Assembly: GCA_937981955.1 (NCBI GenBank)
Contig: CALJNA010000029.1
Span: forward strand, 26,045-90,044
DNA from: an uncultured Granulosicoccaceae bacterium
GTDB taxonomy: Bacteria > Pseudomonadota > Gammaproteobacteria > Granulosicoccales > Granulosicoccaceae
Length of the DNA stretch: 64,000 nucleotides
Direction: 5' to 3'
A program made the position numbers and the translations under genes. Position 1 is the first letter of the stretch. Every line of letters starts with the position of its first letter. The notes below the pieces were generated by a model. That model was not told the origin of the DNA. It made no database searches and saw nothing but the letters and a program-made list of their open reading frames with translations. Positions 8,740 through 18,535 of the stretch are shown here, piece by piece.

Positions 8740-10439
8740 CCAACGAGCAAAAGCTTGTCGTTGTGCAAATTGCTACTCAATGCTGAAAGCCTGTCGCCCA
8801 ATTCTTTTTCGAGTAAGGCAGAATCTATTAGTGCCTGCTGCTCACTCTTAAGTTGTTTTTTGGCGCGCTGCATATATTGGCCAAGAACACTTTCAGTTAG
8901 CAGGGTAGTTATCGACAACATGGCTGGTGCGATAACAAGATCGGCTGCTGCAAGACCGCCCGACTTCACAGCCAGAACAACGGCTGCTGCATCGGTGGAA
9001 ACTCTGGCGGCCCGCAAAGTATTTAGCAGAGCCGGTTGATCTTGTAATTGGCCGTAAAGTTGTTGTGCAGCCTCTTCAATTCGCGGTTCGAATTCTTTAC
9101 GAATCTCAGTTGCTCTTTTTGTATAACGTTCGCGAATTACTGACTTTTGTTCGGTCATGGCTTGCTGCATGCTAGACCAGTACAGCTGTGTGTTTTCATT
9201 CTCCTGCTGCTCAATCAGTATGCGACCCTGCAGAGTGGTTAGTGATTGTTCCAGAATCAGATCCAGTACTTCGAGTTCCTGGTCGGCAGGTTCGGTATCT
9301 CGCTTGGTTATGGAGCGGCCCAGCCCGAGCAGTTTTCTGGCTGGCCAGGTAACAACATTGCGCGTGGTTGATAGCGTTCCCGCCAGACCCGGTATTTCAA
9401 GCAGCGTGAGTAGTTCTGCAATGGCTTTATTGAACGTGTCGTATTTTTGCGGGTTATTCAGATAGCGGGTGGCATAGCGCTCTTTTGCATCATCTATAGC
9501 CGCATCAACAGCGCGTTGCCAGCTATCGCGGGCGTCTGATTCAAGTTCAATCGGAGCCATCCAGTTTGGCCAGTGGTGTTCAATAAACTGATTAATATGT
9601 TGATTCTGTCCGGAGCGATCTACCTGTTCAGTGCACCGTTGCAGTGTGTCAGAAAACGCAGAACGAGTATTGGCGTCGATATTGATACTGTGTGCATTTT
9701 TGTCTTGCCTCGAGAACGGCAGCGTAATAATGTCCGGCGACTGTGCTTCAAACTGTTCCAGATAACGTTGCTGAAACGAATCGATAACGGTTTGCCGGTC
9801 TGTCTCATCCAGCTTGTTTATGCAGATGAACAATGGTTTGCCGAGACGCCTGACCAGCCGAAGCATATCCCAGACGCTTTTATCTGCATATTTGTCTTTG
9901 CTGACCATTAGCACGAGTACATCGGCCATGGCTATTGCTTGCAATACTGAGCCGCGATAGCCGCTTGATTCTATTGAATCAAAGTCGGGTGAGTCCCACA
10001 CGACGCCTGCACTGATCAGGCTTTGTGCTCCGGCCTTTACAGGTTCAAGTAAATACTGATTCAGATTTTCATTGCTGAGCTCTGACGAATGTGCACGCGT
10101 TAGCGGTAGCATCAATTCGGTGAGCGGTTCCAGCTGGGCATCATCAACACCAGCTGCGAAGCCCTGAGCATGCACGGTGTAACCGGCAAGCGCGCTGATA
10201 CCGGCAGCATTGGTATCAAGGATGAGATTGCATAGTGTGCTTTTACCGGCCTGTGTTGGGCCGATGATAACGATCTGCATTGGGTGTTGCGGGAACCTGG
10301 TGTTCAGAACCTGCTTATCCAAAGCCGCATCGGCAAGGCGTAAAGTATTGTATCCGTCTACCAGTTCAATGGCACCATTGCCGCCAGCGTTTATTGCACG
10401 GCTATACCTTGCCAGCAGATCAGCAACCGATTTATTCAC
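8694..10439 (-). CDS. Dynamin-like GTPase (second of two), coupled to ubiA
   Basis: The 581-residue protein has P-loop GPTQAGKST at about 60-68, a G3-like DSPDFDS and a canonical G4 NKLD. Helical and coiled-coil sequence follows, then a hydrophobic hairpin-like region near residues 485-525 ([20 protein letters not shown]) and a helical tail. The start is GTG, overlapping the ubiA stop as GTGA, so translation is probably coupled to ubiA. The last 46 bases overlap the end of the CobT-like gene. The layout suggests a membrane-remodelling or membrane-anchored GTPase that may act with the paralogue and the CobT-like protein; that link is inference. Confidence 0.78.
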   Translation of the reverse strand: MNKSVADLLARYSRAINAGGNGAIELVDGYNTLRLADAALDKQVLNTRFPQHPMQIVIIGPTQAGKSTLCNLILDTNAAGISALAGYTVHAQGFAAGVDDAQLEPLTELMLPLTRAHSSELSNENLNQYLLEPVKAGAQSLISAGVVWDSPDFDSIESSGYRGSVLQAIAMADVLVLMVSKDKYADKSVWDMLRLVRRLGKPLFICINKLDETDRQTVIDSFQQRYLEQFEAQSPDIITLPFSRQDKNAHSINIDANTRSAFSDTLQRCTEQVDRSGQNQHINQFIEHHWPNWMAPIELESDARDSWQRAVDAAIDDAKERYATRYLNNPQKYDTFNKAIAELLTLLEIPGLAGTLSTTRNVVTWPARKLLGLGRSITKRDTEPADQELEVLDLILEQSLTTLQGRILIEQQENENTQLYWSSMQQAMTEQKSVIRERYTKRATEIRKEFEPRIEEAAQQLYGQLQDQPALLNTLRAARVSTDAAAVVLAVKSGGLAAADLVIAPAMLSITTLLTESVLGQYMQRAKKQLKSEQQALIDSALLEKELGDRLSALSSNLHNDKLLLVGHEPLPALSRNKSLS

Positions 10440-11323
10440 GAGCTGACGCCCGGCTTAATCAAGTAGTCGATAACCAATCCAATAAAAACGGTCATACCCA
10501 GATAATGGTTGTTCAAAAAAGCCCTTATACATTGTTCCGGGTCACGTGTCTGGGTGATTCTGTTCTGAAAAACAACGAAACCACTTGCACCGACCAGGCT
10601 AAGATTGTAAATAGCTCCACGACCATAGCTGAGCCCAACAAAAAACAGTATTACCAGTACCAGTAACTGCAAACAGAAAACGATCTTCAGTTCGTTGTTG
10701 CCAAACAGAATAGCTGTGGATTTCATGCCCATTTTTATATCGAAATCGCGGTCAGCAACGGCGTATACAGTGTCATAGGCAATTGCCCAGATGACCGCCG
10801 CCAGAAACAGGCACCAGGCTAAAAATGGCACGCTGTTGATTTGCGCGGCAAAGGCCATAGGTACTGCAAAAGCGAAGGCGAGTCCCAGAAACGCTTGCGG
10901 CCAATAGGTGATGCGTTTGGTAAATGGATAAACAACGGCAAGTGCCAGCGCCACGAAAGACATCATGACAGTGAGTTTGTTGGTAAACAACACCAATATG
11001 AACGCGAAGAGCATTAATATTACCGCAGCGGCAAGTGCCTCGGTTGGTGTCAATGCTCCGGTTGCCAGTGGTCTTTCGCTGGTTCGGGCAACATGAGCAT
11101 CAAGGTCGCGGTCTGCATAGTCATTGATCGCGCATCCTGCCGAGCGAGTCAATATGGTGCCCAGGACGAAAATGATCAGATTTGATATGTCGGGTACACC
11201 TTCCGCTGCAAACCACAAAGCCCACATCATGGGCCACAGCAAAAGGTAGATTCCGATAGGGCGGTTCAGTCGGGTCAGCGAAACGTAGTGTGGTAGTTTG
11301 TCGCGTATCGGATAATCGATCAC
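10436..11323 (-). CDS. ubiA: 4-hydroxybenzoate polyprenyltransferase
   Basis: The 295-residue, multi-pass inner-membrane enzyme prenylates 4-hydroxybenzoate in ubiquinone synthesis. Both Asp-rich Mg-diphosphate motifs are intact: NDYADRDLD at about 67-75 and YDTVYAVADRDFD in the second half. The length matches the family. The start is GTG, preceded by an AGAG-type Shine-Dalgarno. ubiC is not adjacent. The downstream GTPase starts inside the ubiA stop (GTGA), an unusual partner for ubiA. Confidence 0.93.
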   Translation of the reverse strand: MIDYPIRDKLPHYVSLTRLNRPIGIYLLLWPMMWALWFAAEGVPDISNLIIFVLGTILTRSAGCAINDYADRDLDAHVARTSERPLATGALTPTEALAAAVILMLFAFILVLFTNKLTVMMSFVALALAVVYPFTKRITYWPQAFLGLAFAFAVPMAFAAQINSVPFLAWCLFLAAVIWAIAYDTVYAVADRDFDIKMGMKSTAILFGNNELKIVFCLQLLVLVILFFVGLSYGRGAIYNLSLVGASGFVVFQNRITQTRDPEQCIRAFLNNHYLGMTVFIGLVIDYLIKPGVSS

Positions 11324-11451
11324 TCGAATCTCTGCGTTAACGGTGAATACACCGGTATAGTAGCTGCTTTGTAAAAATCATGTGTTTTCTGCGTGATTGA
11401 TTACGGTACCAGTTTTGGAATAACAATCATCTGTAAATGGATAAGTTGAAT

Positions 11452-12801
11452 ATGGCATACGATTACGATTTGATAGCAATTGGGGGTGGTAGCGGCGGTA
11501 TTGCCCTCGTTAATCGTGCAGCAAGCTATGGCGCTCGCTGTTTGATCATTGAACAAGATGATGTCATGGGTGGCACATGCGTAAACCGTGGATGTGTACC
11601 TAAAAAAGCCATGTGGTACAGCGCTGACATGGCGCATGCCATTCGAAACGCACCCGCATACGGATTTGACGTACCACAGGCCAAATTCGATTGGTCAACG
11701 TTTGTTGGCAAACGTCAAAACTATATCGGGAATATCAACAAGTTTTATATTAACTCATTTGAAAAGAACGGCGTTGATACCGCATTTGGACACGCCAGGC
11801 TCATTGACAAATCGACTATTGATGTCAATGGCAAACAATATTCGGCTGAACGCATTGCTCTGGCACCCGGTGGCACACCAACTGTGCCGGATATACCTGG
11901 AAAAGAACTTGGTATAACCTCCGATGGTTTTTTTGAGCTGCAGAGTCAGCCGGAAAAAGTATTAGTCCTTGGCGCCGGCTATATTGCAGTAGAACTAGCT
12001 GGCATGTTGCAGGCCCTGGGCACAGATGTAACCCTGGGTGTTCGTACGCAAAAATTCCTGCGCGGTTTTGAAGATATTCTTTATGAAAACCTGGCGGCTG
12101 CAATGCAGGCAGATGGCGTTACGATAAGCACCGAATTTACCGCGGCGAAAATTGAAAAGCTTAATGGCAAGCTTACCGTACATGGAGAAGCAGGCCAGGA
12201 GCTGGAAGGTTTCGATGAAGTGATATTTGCTATTGGTCGAACACCTGCAACCAGCGATATTGGTCTTAAGGCAGCAGGTGTGGAAGTTAATAGCCGAGGT
12301 TATATCCCCGTCAATAAATTTCAGGAAACCAATGTGGCTGGAATATTTGCACTGGGTGATGTAACCGGGCAAGCAGAACTAACACCCGTTGCCATTGCGG
12401 CAGGCCGCCGGATGGCAGACCGTATTTACGACGGACAAACTGATCGCCATTTAAGCTATGAGAATATTGCCACTGTGGTTTTCAGTCATCCGCCCATTGG
12501 TACTATCGGTTTAACCGAGGCGCAAGCACGGGAGCAGTATGGCGATGAAGTCAACACGTACAACACCAGCTTTAATCCAATGTACATGGCTTTCACCGAC
12601 CATAAAGTGAAAACCGCCATGAAGCTGGTGGTCGTTGGCAAAGAAGAGCGAGTGGTCGGTTGTCATATGATCGGTCTGGCTGTCGATGAAATGTTGCAGG
12701 GCTTTGCTGTCGCCATCAGCATGGGGGCAACCAAGCGCGATCTGGACGATACGGTTGCCATCCATCCGACCAGCGCGGAAGAACTGGTTACCATGCGATA
12801 G
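11452..12801 (+). CDS. gor: Glutathione-disulfide reductase
   Basis: This FAD/NADPH flavoprotein has 449 residues from ATG 11452 ([16 protein letters not shown]); the ORF-track start five codons earlier is unlikely. It shows the FAD-binding GGGSGG, the redox disulfide [13 protein letters not shown] (Cys 43 and 48), the NADPH-binding [11 protein letters not shown], and the C-terminal interface [12 protein letters not shown] that carries the catalytic His. Length and motifs match gamma-proteobacterial Gor. The role is to keep glutathione reduced in the cytoplasm. It is monocistronic, divergent from ubiA by 128 bases. Confidence 0.95.
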   Translation: MAYDYDLIAIGGGSGGIALVNRAASYGARCLIIEQDDVMGGTCVNRGCVPKKAMWYSADMAHAIRNAPAYGFDVPQAKFDWSTFVGKRQNYIGNINKFYINSFEKNGVDTAFGHARLIDKSTIDVNGKQYSAERIALAPGGTPTVPDIPGKELGITSDGFFELQSQPEKVLVLGAGYIAVELAGMLQALGTDVTLGVRTQKFLRGFEDILYENLAAAMQADGVTISTEFTAAKIEKLNGKLTVHGEAGQELEGFDEVIFAIGRTPATSDIGLKAAGVEVNSRGYIPVNKFQETNVAGIFALGDVTGQAELTPVAIAAGRRMADRIYDGQTDRHLSYENIATVVFSHPPIGTIGLTEAQAREQYGDEVNTYNTSFNPMYMAFTDHKVKTAMKLVVVGKEERVVGCHMIGLAVDEMLQGFAVAISMGATKRDLDDTVAIHPTSAEELVTMR

Positions 12802-13161
12802 ATTGGACGACCACCTGACTTTGCACGTCTTATCCGGATTCGGATGCTATTGCTGGAACACTTAGGCTGGGATCGTGACGTGGTTAACAAATTAGCCGCA
12901 CCATCCGGATTTATTCGTCAAGGCCCCGGCCTCAAAGCCGTCACTTATAAATGAGTGCTGTGTCGACTTTTCAGTTGGCATTGGCTCACCTCTTCACATA
13001 ATGGGCTGTGGGAGTACTCCTGCAGCCATTTTTTCCCGCCGTTTCTTCGGCAAGCCTCAAATAACCTGACTCACCACCTCAACCGATGTGTATAACGGTC
13101 GATATTCCCTCTGTAGGACCCAAGTTGCAAGCTTGGACTTAACCATCTGGGAAACATCGGT
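12802..13161. other. Gap between gor and the minor pilin operon
   Basis: These 360 bases have no convincing ORF on either strand. The only structured element I can support is the hairpin-plus-T-tract at 13004-13034. The remainder presumably carries the pilin operon promoter, but no clear -35/-10 pair stands out. A GGGAAACATCGGT stretch precedes the fimT ATG and may act as a weak ribosome binding site. Confidence 0.5.
13004..13034 (+). terminator. Probable intrinsic terminator between gor and fimT
   Basis: GGCTGTGGG-AGTACT-CCTGCAGCC forms a 9-pair stem (two G-T pairs) and is followed directly by ATTTTTT on the plus strand. It lies about 200 bases after gor and 128 bases before fimT. It would insulate the pilin operon from gor read-through. 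Confidence 0.6.
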
Positions 13162-13704
13162 ATGTACCGAAGATTTAGAAGCAGTCGCGGTTTTTCACTC
13201 GTGGAACTGATCGTCACTCTGGCGATAGCTGGAGTGTTGCTGGCTGTTGGTTTGCCATCGTTTAAAGATTTCATGGCGGCCAGTGAAATGTCGGCAACCA
13301 ATAATGCGCTGGTTTATTCAGTGCAAGTGGCACGTTCTACTTCAATGCAACGACTAGTGCCGTCAGGTGTTTGCGTAAGCAGCAACTCAATGGATGATGA
13401 TGCGGCTTGCGATGCCGGCGCTGACTACAATGAAGGCTGGATTGTTTATGCAGACGAAAACGGTAACGGTCAGAGAGATAATGATGAAGATATTCTAAAT
13501 CGAAAGGAAGCACCTGGTCCTGTATTTACCTTTACACCAGCGCCTGTATTTGAAGAACAGATTTATTTTAATGATTCAGGTAGCAGCATCAACGTGGCTG
13601 GTGTGCCTGTCTCGGGAACCATCGGAATCAATTATTCCAATGGTATCCAGGAAAGACTGATTACTGTATCTGCTAACGGACGAGTATCGACAGAGACACC
13701 ATGA
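13162..13704 (+). CDS. fimT: GspH/FimT-type minor pseudopilin
   Basis: The 180-residue protein starts with a short basic leader and a type IV prepilin cleavage site (SSRG-FSLVELIVTLAIAG), with the conserved Glu at +5. After the hydrophobic helix there is a GspH/FimT-like globular domain. PilD would cleave and methylate it; it is a minor component that primes pilus assembly. It is the first gene of a tightly packed operon, and its stop overlaps the pilV start (ATGA). Confidence 0.87.
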   Translation: MYRRFRSSRGFSLVELIVTLAIAGVLLAVGLPSFKDFMAASEMSATNNALVYSVQVARSTSMQRLVPSGVCVSSNSMDDDAACDAGADYNEGWIVYADENGNGQRDNDEDILNRKEAPGPVFTFTPAPVFEEQIYFNDSGSSINVAGVPVSGTIGINYSNGIQERLITVSANGRVSTETP

Positions 13705-14285
13705 TCGCGCAGAAGATACCAAAGGAAAGAAAGTCGCCTCGTACGCCACGTCGACAATCCGGGCTCGGCATTATCGAAGTGCTGGTTGCATTGGTCGTTG
13801 TGTCGTTTGGAGTATTGGGTATGGCCAGTTTGCAACTGACCGGTATGAAGCACAGCTCCGGCGGTTTTAATCGATCAAAAGCGCTGTTGTTTGCGCAGAG
13901 TATGTCAACGCGGATACGTATCAATCAAATAGCTGCTGATGCAGGTGAGTATGCAGGTTTCGACTCTGCGTCGATCAATTGTGATGCACCACCAGCGCCC
14001 TATTGTCAAACCCGCCCGGGCGGAGGCGCAACAGATGCATGCACTCCCGCTGAACTGGCTACCTTTGATGAGTTTTCTGTTTCTTGTGGTGATGTCGGTA
14101 CCGGTGGAGCTGAAAAAGGTGTCATTGGCACATTGCCAAATGGCTCACTGACCGTAACTTGTCTGGATACTCCGTGTGGAACCGATTCGGTTTATCAAGT
14201 CACGGTATCCTGGTCTGAGGGGCGCTCTAGAACGGTTGCAGATGAATTGGTGACACGCCGTGTGCAGGTGAGGCTGAAACCATGA
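13701..14285 (+). CDS. pilV: Type IV pilus minor pilin PilV
   Basis: The 194-residue product has the prepilin site QSG-LGIIEVLVALVVVSFGVLGM, characteristic of PilV, with Leu instead of Phe at +1 and Glu at +5. It continues with ASLQLTGMKHSSGG, also typical of PilV. Four bases overlap each neighbour (ATGA at both ends), so translation is coupled. It is a minor pilin of the priming complex at the inner membrane. Confidence 0.88.
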   Translation: MIAQKIPKERKSPRTPRRQSGLGIIEVLVALVVVSFGVLGMASLQLTGMKHSSGGFNRSKALLFAQSMSTRIRINQIAADAGEYAGFDSASINCDAPPAPYCQTRPGGGATDACTPAELATFDEFSVSCGDVGTGGAEKGVIGTLPNGSLTVTCLDTPCGTDSVYQVTVSWSEGRSRTVADELVTRRVQVRLKP

Positions 14286-14977
14286 AGCAACTAAACGCTG
14301 CAAGCCAGCGCAAACAAACTGGTTTGTCGTTGATTGAATTGATGATTGCACTGGTATTGGGACTGGTTGTGGTCAGCGCCGTGTTCAACACCTACCTTGG
14401 TTCAAGCCGTTCATCTCGCTTCAGTCAGGGTCTGCAGCAGATTCAGGAAAATGGTCGTTACGGCATCACGACTTTGCAGCGCGGTATTCGTTTGGCTGGT
14501 TATTCACCCGACGGCAACATTGATGAGCCATTTGACATCGTTAACAGTAGTGACACACAACTGGTTGTGCGATTAACTGATACTCATGATTGTAATGGTG
14601 AGCTAACTGATACTGTTGACGGTATTGCAATAAATACATATGCCCATGATGACGTGAATGAAACTATAACGTGCATGGGCAATGTTGGTTTAACTCCAAT
14701 GCCAGTGGTAGAGGGTGTTGAGGCGATGCGTTTTCTGTGGGGAATAGATGCGGACGCGGATGGGGTTCCGGAAAGATATATTCCTTACGATGCAACAATT
14801 AGCGCGACCGAAGTCGTTGCCATGCGGGTAGCGATACTGGTCGGCTCGGGCGAGCCGATTCGCTCACGAGCTACGGCTGAAACACATGTACTGTTCGATC
14901 AGGAAGTCATCAGTCCCGAAGACAAGATCGCCCGTGATGTGTTCAGTACGACTGTTCTGTTACGAAATATTCCTTGA
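14282..14977 (+). CDS. pilW: Type IV pilus minor pilin PilW
   Basis: The prepilin site is QTG-LSLIELMIALVLGLVVVSAVF, followed by YLGSSRSSRFSQGLQQIQENGRYG, the usual PilW N-terminal helix. At 231 residues it is shorter than many PilW proteins, mainly in the C-terminal globular part. It overlaps pilV by ATGA, and its stop overlaps the pilX start. It belongs to the minor pilin priming complex. Confidence 0.85.
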   Translation: MKQLNAASQRKQTGLSLIELMIALVLGLVVVSAVFNTYLGSSRSSRFSQGLQQIQENGRYGITTLQRGIRLAGYSPDGNIDEPFDIVNSSDTQLVVRLTDTHDCNGELTDTVDGIAINTYAHDDVNETITCMGNVGLTPMPVVEGVEAMRFLWGIDADADGVPERYIPYDATISATEVVAMRVAILVGSGEPIRSRATAETHVLFDQEVISPEDKIARDVFSTTVLLRNIP

Positions 14978-15558
14978 TGCTTGTGAAGCGAAACGAGAAA
15001 CACGCCATGAGAAATCAATTCTTTCATAAAAAACAACAAGGCGCAGCGCTTGCCATTAGCTTGATACTTTTGGTCGCGATGACGATTCTTGGCGTGGCAA
15101 CATTGAATGGAACACGGCTTGCTGAGAAGGTATCGAGTAACGCGCAACAGAAAGCTATCGTTTACGAGACTGCTGAATCGATTATCAATTCTATTTCTAC
15201 CAGTGCTGATTTCACGGACAGGCTATACGCTTCTTTAACATCAAAGTTCGACCCACCACCAGTGCTTCAGGTGATCGACTCAGCTGAAATGTCTGAGGAG
15301 CTTGATCAAACCAATTTGCTGGGCACATCAGTCGACGTAAATGTTGAAGCTGAGATTCAGTTTTGTGCCGAAAAAGCGCAGGAAGGCAGTGACTTGTCAG
15401 CTGACGAGAGTGCGGACAGCAATATTGGCTATCATTTTGACGTACGTGCAACGTCTACGATAGATAACAGTCGAGCACGGGCTGAACATGTGCTTCGGGT
15501 TGAAGAGAGTTTTCCAAGGCGGGGCGCTACCGGCGATTGTTATACACCAGGAACCTAG
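14977..15558 (+). CDS. pilX: Type IV pilus minor pilin PilX
   Basis: The ATG at 14977 shares a base with the pilW stop (TGATG). The sequence KKQQGAALAISLILLVAMTILGVATLNG matches PilX: no Glu at +5, and a start Gly-Ala rather than Gly-Phe. The later helix has NAQQKAIVYETAESI, a conserved PilX feature. ATG 15007 is a second possible start. In most operons of this kind pilY1 follows immediately; here the next gene is the pilin at 15642, with only 83 bases between. Confidence 0.83.
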   Translation: MLVKRNEKHAMRNQFFHKKQQGAALAISLILLVAMTILGVATLNGTRLAEKVSSNAQQKAIVYETAESIINSISTSADFTDRLYASLTSKFDPPPVLQVIDSAEMSEELDQTNLLGTSVDVNVEAEIQFCAEKAQEGSDLSADESADSNIGYHFDVRATSTIDNSRARAEHVLRVEESFPRRGATGDCYTPGT

Positions 15559-15641
15559 TCGTCTTTGTTGATCAAGATGCAAGCAGATCAACAGTCACAG
15601 CACATTAACACTACAACACAGTTTGGGTTCGGAGAAACTAA

Positions 15642-16076
15642 ATGATCGATCGAAACAGAAATAAAAATTCGCGTGGTTTCTCGCTTATAGAGCTGCTGAT
15701 TGTTATTGCAATTATCGGAATTATTGCGGCGATAGCGCTACCCAGTTACAGCAGTTATATGAATAAAACCCGTCGTATTGACGGCACATCATTCCTGATT
15801 GAAGTGGCGGGTGAACAGTTCCGTTTTTTCTCTGAATACAATCGATACGCCACATCGATGAATGAGCTGGGTTACGGGACCAATGCGACCGCAGATTCAG
15901 AAGAAGGGTTCTATACGGTGAGCATCGTGTCTGGCACCCCAACTTCCTATGTGCTGACAGCCACGCCGGTTGCTACCGGGCCTCAGTCAAAGGATACGGA
16001 GTGTGGCTCATTCACGCTGAACTCATCGGAACAAAAAGGCGTTACTGGTACCAGTAACGCGCTTGATTGCTGGTAG
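15642..16076 (+). CDS. pilE: Type IV pilin, PilE-like minor pilin
   Basis: This is a 144-residue pilin with a leader ending [27 protein letters not shown], the canonical prepilin site and N-terminal helix. It is followed by [25 protein letters not shown], as in PilE-type minor pilins found at the end of fimT-pilVWXY1E operons. Two cysteines near the C-terminus (TECGSF and LDCW) can form the D-loop disulfide. The stop codon abuts the stop of the convergent ABC-F gene, with no base between. Confidence 0.87.
   Translation: MIDRNRNKNSRGFSLIELLIVIAIIGIIAAIALPSYSSYMNKTRRIDGTSFLIEVAGEQFRFFSEYNRYATSMNELGYGTNATADSEEGFYTVSIVSGTPTSYVLTATPVATGPQSKDTECGSFTLNSSEQKGVTGTSNALDCW
16039..16060. repeat. 22-bp perfect palindrome at the end of pilE
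   Basis: GCGTTACTGGTACCAGTAACGC reads identically on both strands, without a loop, and ends 14 bases before the pilE stop codon, beside the convergent ABC-F stop. No T-tract follows on either strand. It may stop both converging transcripts or bind a dimeric protein. Confidence 0.75.
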
Positions 16077-17669
16077 TTAAACAATTCCCTGACTTCCGAG
16101 GTAGTCCTCATAGTTACCTCGGTAGTCGGTGTATTTATCCTCTCCAAGCTCTACAATGCGGTTAGCCAGCGAGCTAACAAACTCCCGATCGTGACTGACG
16201 AATACGACAGTACCATCGTATAAATCCATCGCAAGGTTCAGTGATTCGATCGACTCCATGTCCAGGTGATTGGTTGGCTCGTCCAGAATCATGATGTTTG
16301 GAGACTGCAGCATAAGCTTTCCAAATAGCAGTCGGCCCTGTTCACCACCGGATACGACATTAACCGGCTTTTTAATATCGTCTTTGTTGAATAGCAACCG
16401 TCCGAGTATGCCTCTGATGGTCTCCTCGTCATGCTCTTCTTTGCCCCAGCGGCTCATCCAGTCGATGATGGTGACATTGGTTGAAAAATCATCTGCATGA
16501 TCCTGAGCGAAGTATCCGGTATGAGCATTCTCTGTCAGTTTCACTGAGCCCGACATTGGTTCAAGATCTCCGACCAACAGCTTTAGCAAGGTTGTTTTGC
16601 CAATACCGTTCGGTCCAATAATGCCTACCTTCTCTCCAGCTTCCACCATCAGGTTAAGGTCTTTGAGAACAATGTCGTCGCCGTAGCCTGCCTTGACATT
16701 CTCCAGCTCGATGGCATTTCGAAACAGCTTTTTTCCCATTTCAAAACGAATGTAGGGATTTTGTCGGCTAGATGGTTTAATTTTCTCTATCTGTAACTTT
16801 TCTATCTGCTTCTGGCGCGATGTTGCCTGCCGCGCTTTGGATTTATTGGCTTTGAAGCGCTGGACAAATGCCTGCAAATCACTAATTTGCGCCTTCTTCT
16901 TTGCGTTGTCTGCATACAGACGTTCACGCGCCTGTGTGGAAGCCAACATGAAGTCGTCGTAGTTTCCCGGATACAGCTGGATTCCGCCATAATCAAGGTC
17001 GGCCATGTGAGTGCAGACACTGTTCAGAAAATGTCTGTCGTGCGAAATGATAATCATGGTGCTGTTTCGTTCATTCAGCACATCTTCAAGCCAGCGGATG
17101 GTATTGATATCCAGGTTATTCGTTGGTTCATCGAGCAGTAGTATGTCCGGATTGGCAAACAATGCCTGTGCAAGTAGCACCCTCAATTTTTCACCGGGTG
17201 CAACTTCACTCATTGGTCCGCTGTGTAACTCCAGGGGTATACCGGCGCCCAGCAGGAGCTCGCCGGCCTTGGCTTCGGCAGAGTAGCCATCCAGCTCGGC
17301 AAATTTGACTTCCAGTTCTGCCACTTCCATGCCTTCTTCTTCGCTCATCTCGGGCAGTGCATAGATCCGTTCGCGTTCTTGTTTGATTTTCCACAGCTCG
17401 TCGTAGCCCATTATCACAGTATCGAGCGCGGTGAATTCTTCAAAAGCGAATTGATCTTGCTTCAGCGTTGCGTAGCGTGTATTGGGTTCGAAGGCGACAT
17501 TGCCGTGGGAGGGTTCAAGCTCACCACCCAGAATTTTCATGAACGTTGACTTTCCGCTACCGTTGGCACCGATAAGGCCGTAGCGGTTGCCTTCACCGAA
17601 CTTGATAGAGACGTTTTCAAACAGGGGTTTAGCACCAAATTGAATGGTGAGATTGGCGGTAGTGATCAC
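16077..17669 (-). CDS. ybiT: ABC-F family ATPase, YbiT type
   Basis: At 530 residues it has the same length as E. coli YbiT and matches it closely by eye. There are two ABC domains: Walker [10 protein letters not shown] and GPNGIGKTT, and Walker [13 protein letters not shown] and [12 protein letters not shown]. The linker carries [29 protein letters not shown]-type sequence, the ribosome-facing P-site tRNA interaction motif. The first signature is [11 protein letters not shown] instead of LSGGQ, as in YbiT. ABC-F proteins act on the ribosome and have no transmembrane domain. It is convergent with pilE. Confidence 0.92.
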   Translation of the reverse strand: MITTANLTIQFGAKPLFENVSIKFGEGNRYGLIGANGSGKSTFMKILGGELEPSHGNVAFEPNTRYATLKQDQFAFEEFTALDTVIMGYDELWKIKQERERIYALPEMSEEEGMEVAELEVKFAELDGYSAEAKAGELLLGAGIPLELHSGPMSEVAPGEKLRVLLAQALFANPDILLLDEPTNNLDINTIRWLEDVLNERNSTMIIISHDRHFLNSVCTHMADLDYGGIQLYPGNYDDFMLASTQARERLYADNAKKKAQISDLQAFVQRFKANKSKARQATSRQKQIEKLQIEKIKPSSRQNPYIRFEMGKKLFRNAIELENVKAGYGDDIVLKDLNLMVEAGEKVGIIGPNGIGKTTLLKLLVGDLEPMSGSVKLTENAHTGYFAQDHADDFSTNVTIIDWMSRWGKEEHDEETIRGILGRLLFNKDDIKKPVNVVSGGEQGRLLFGKLMLQSPNIMILDEPTNHLDMESIESLNLAMDLYDGTVVFVSHDREFVSSLANRIVELGEDKYTDYRGNYEDYLGSQGIV

Positions 17670-17740
17670 TGGGAGTAAAGTCGGGTTTGTCGTTAAAGAC
17701 GATAGTTTATCGGTTTTAACGGGTTAAGGGGTCAGCTGGT

Positions 17741-18385
17741 TTATTGTCGTATGCCGTTCACTGTCGGGTTTGCCAGTAACAATGACCAGTAGGGTGTGGG
17801 GTCGGGTGAATCAGAGAGGTTGCAGGCCATGCCGATTCTGGTCGTATTCTCAGAGAGCAATTGCTTGCAATCAGCTTCGATATCAAGCCAATAGTTAATG
17901 GCTTCGGCAGCCGTTTGTGGTCCGGAGACGATGCTTTCGGCAACAATGCTTGCGCTGAATCCTGTCATGTCGACTCGCTGTGCGCTGGATAGTCCATCGG
18001 TCCCGTTAAACGACTCGAATCTGTTTTCTGCCATATCTCGGCTGTGTAATTCGCTGGCTGTTGCCAGGTCAGCATCCCAGACGAGACGCGCACGGTTCTC
18101 TGATTGCACGCCAACAGAACAGGCCCGCTTTGCTTCACGTAATTCATTTATGATGCGTGGAGCTCGATCGCGTATGTTACCTGCAGCCTCGCATTGTTTT
18201 GTTTCCCCGCAGGTGTTTGTGGTGTCGCAACTTGATTGGTAGTAGAGGCATGCATAGTCTCCACAAAGATAGGCCGCGCCGTCACAGGCAACGAGCACAC
18301 TGACACTGGACACAGCTAATACGGTGTATCGAATTCGACAGGTAATATTTGCCAGCCAGTACTCTAAAGCGACGCGTTTGTGCAT
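17741..18385 (-). CDS. CAP/SCP-domain lipoprotein, cysteine-rich N-terminus
   Basis: The ORF runs to 18451, but the Met at 18385 gives a more plausible lipoprotein signal ending VSVLVAC. Right after the lipid Cys there is a cysteine-rich stretch (five more Cys within about 30 residues: LCGDYACLYY, SSCD, NTCG, KQCE). The rest is a CAP domain (INELREAKRAC, ATASELHSRDMAEN, VAESIVSG, EAINYWL, RIGMACN, YWSLLLA). CAP proteins are extracytoplasmic and bind sterols or lipids or act as proteases in some cases; the role here is unknown. Confidence 0.78.
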   Translation of the reverse strand: MHKRVALEYWLANITCRIRYTVLAVSSVSVLVACDGAAYLCGDYACLYYQSSCDTTNTCGETKQCEAAGNIRDRAPRIINELREAKRACSVGVQSENRARLVWDADLATASELHSRDMAENRFESFNGTDGLSSAQRVDMTGFSASIVAESIVSGPQTAAEAINYWLDIEADCKQLLSENTTRIGMACNLSDSPDPTPYWSLLLANPTVNGIRQ

Positions 18386-18535
18386 GATTGCAAGCATGCC
18401 TGCCAGTGTAACTCTCAGTCGAAAGAATATCAGCTTGCGCGGTCCTCGCATGAGCAGTGGTTCACTGATATTGGTTCGTTACTAATATGCAGCTATAGCG
18501 TGCGAAAACCGGAATCGGCTTGGATTTGAAACTGA

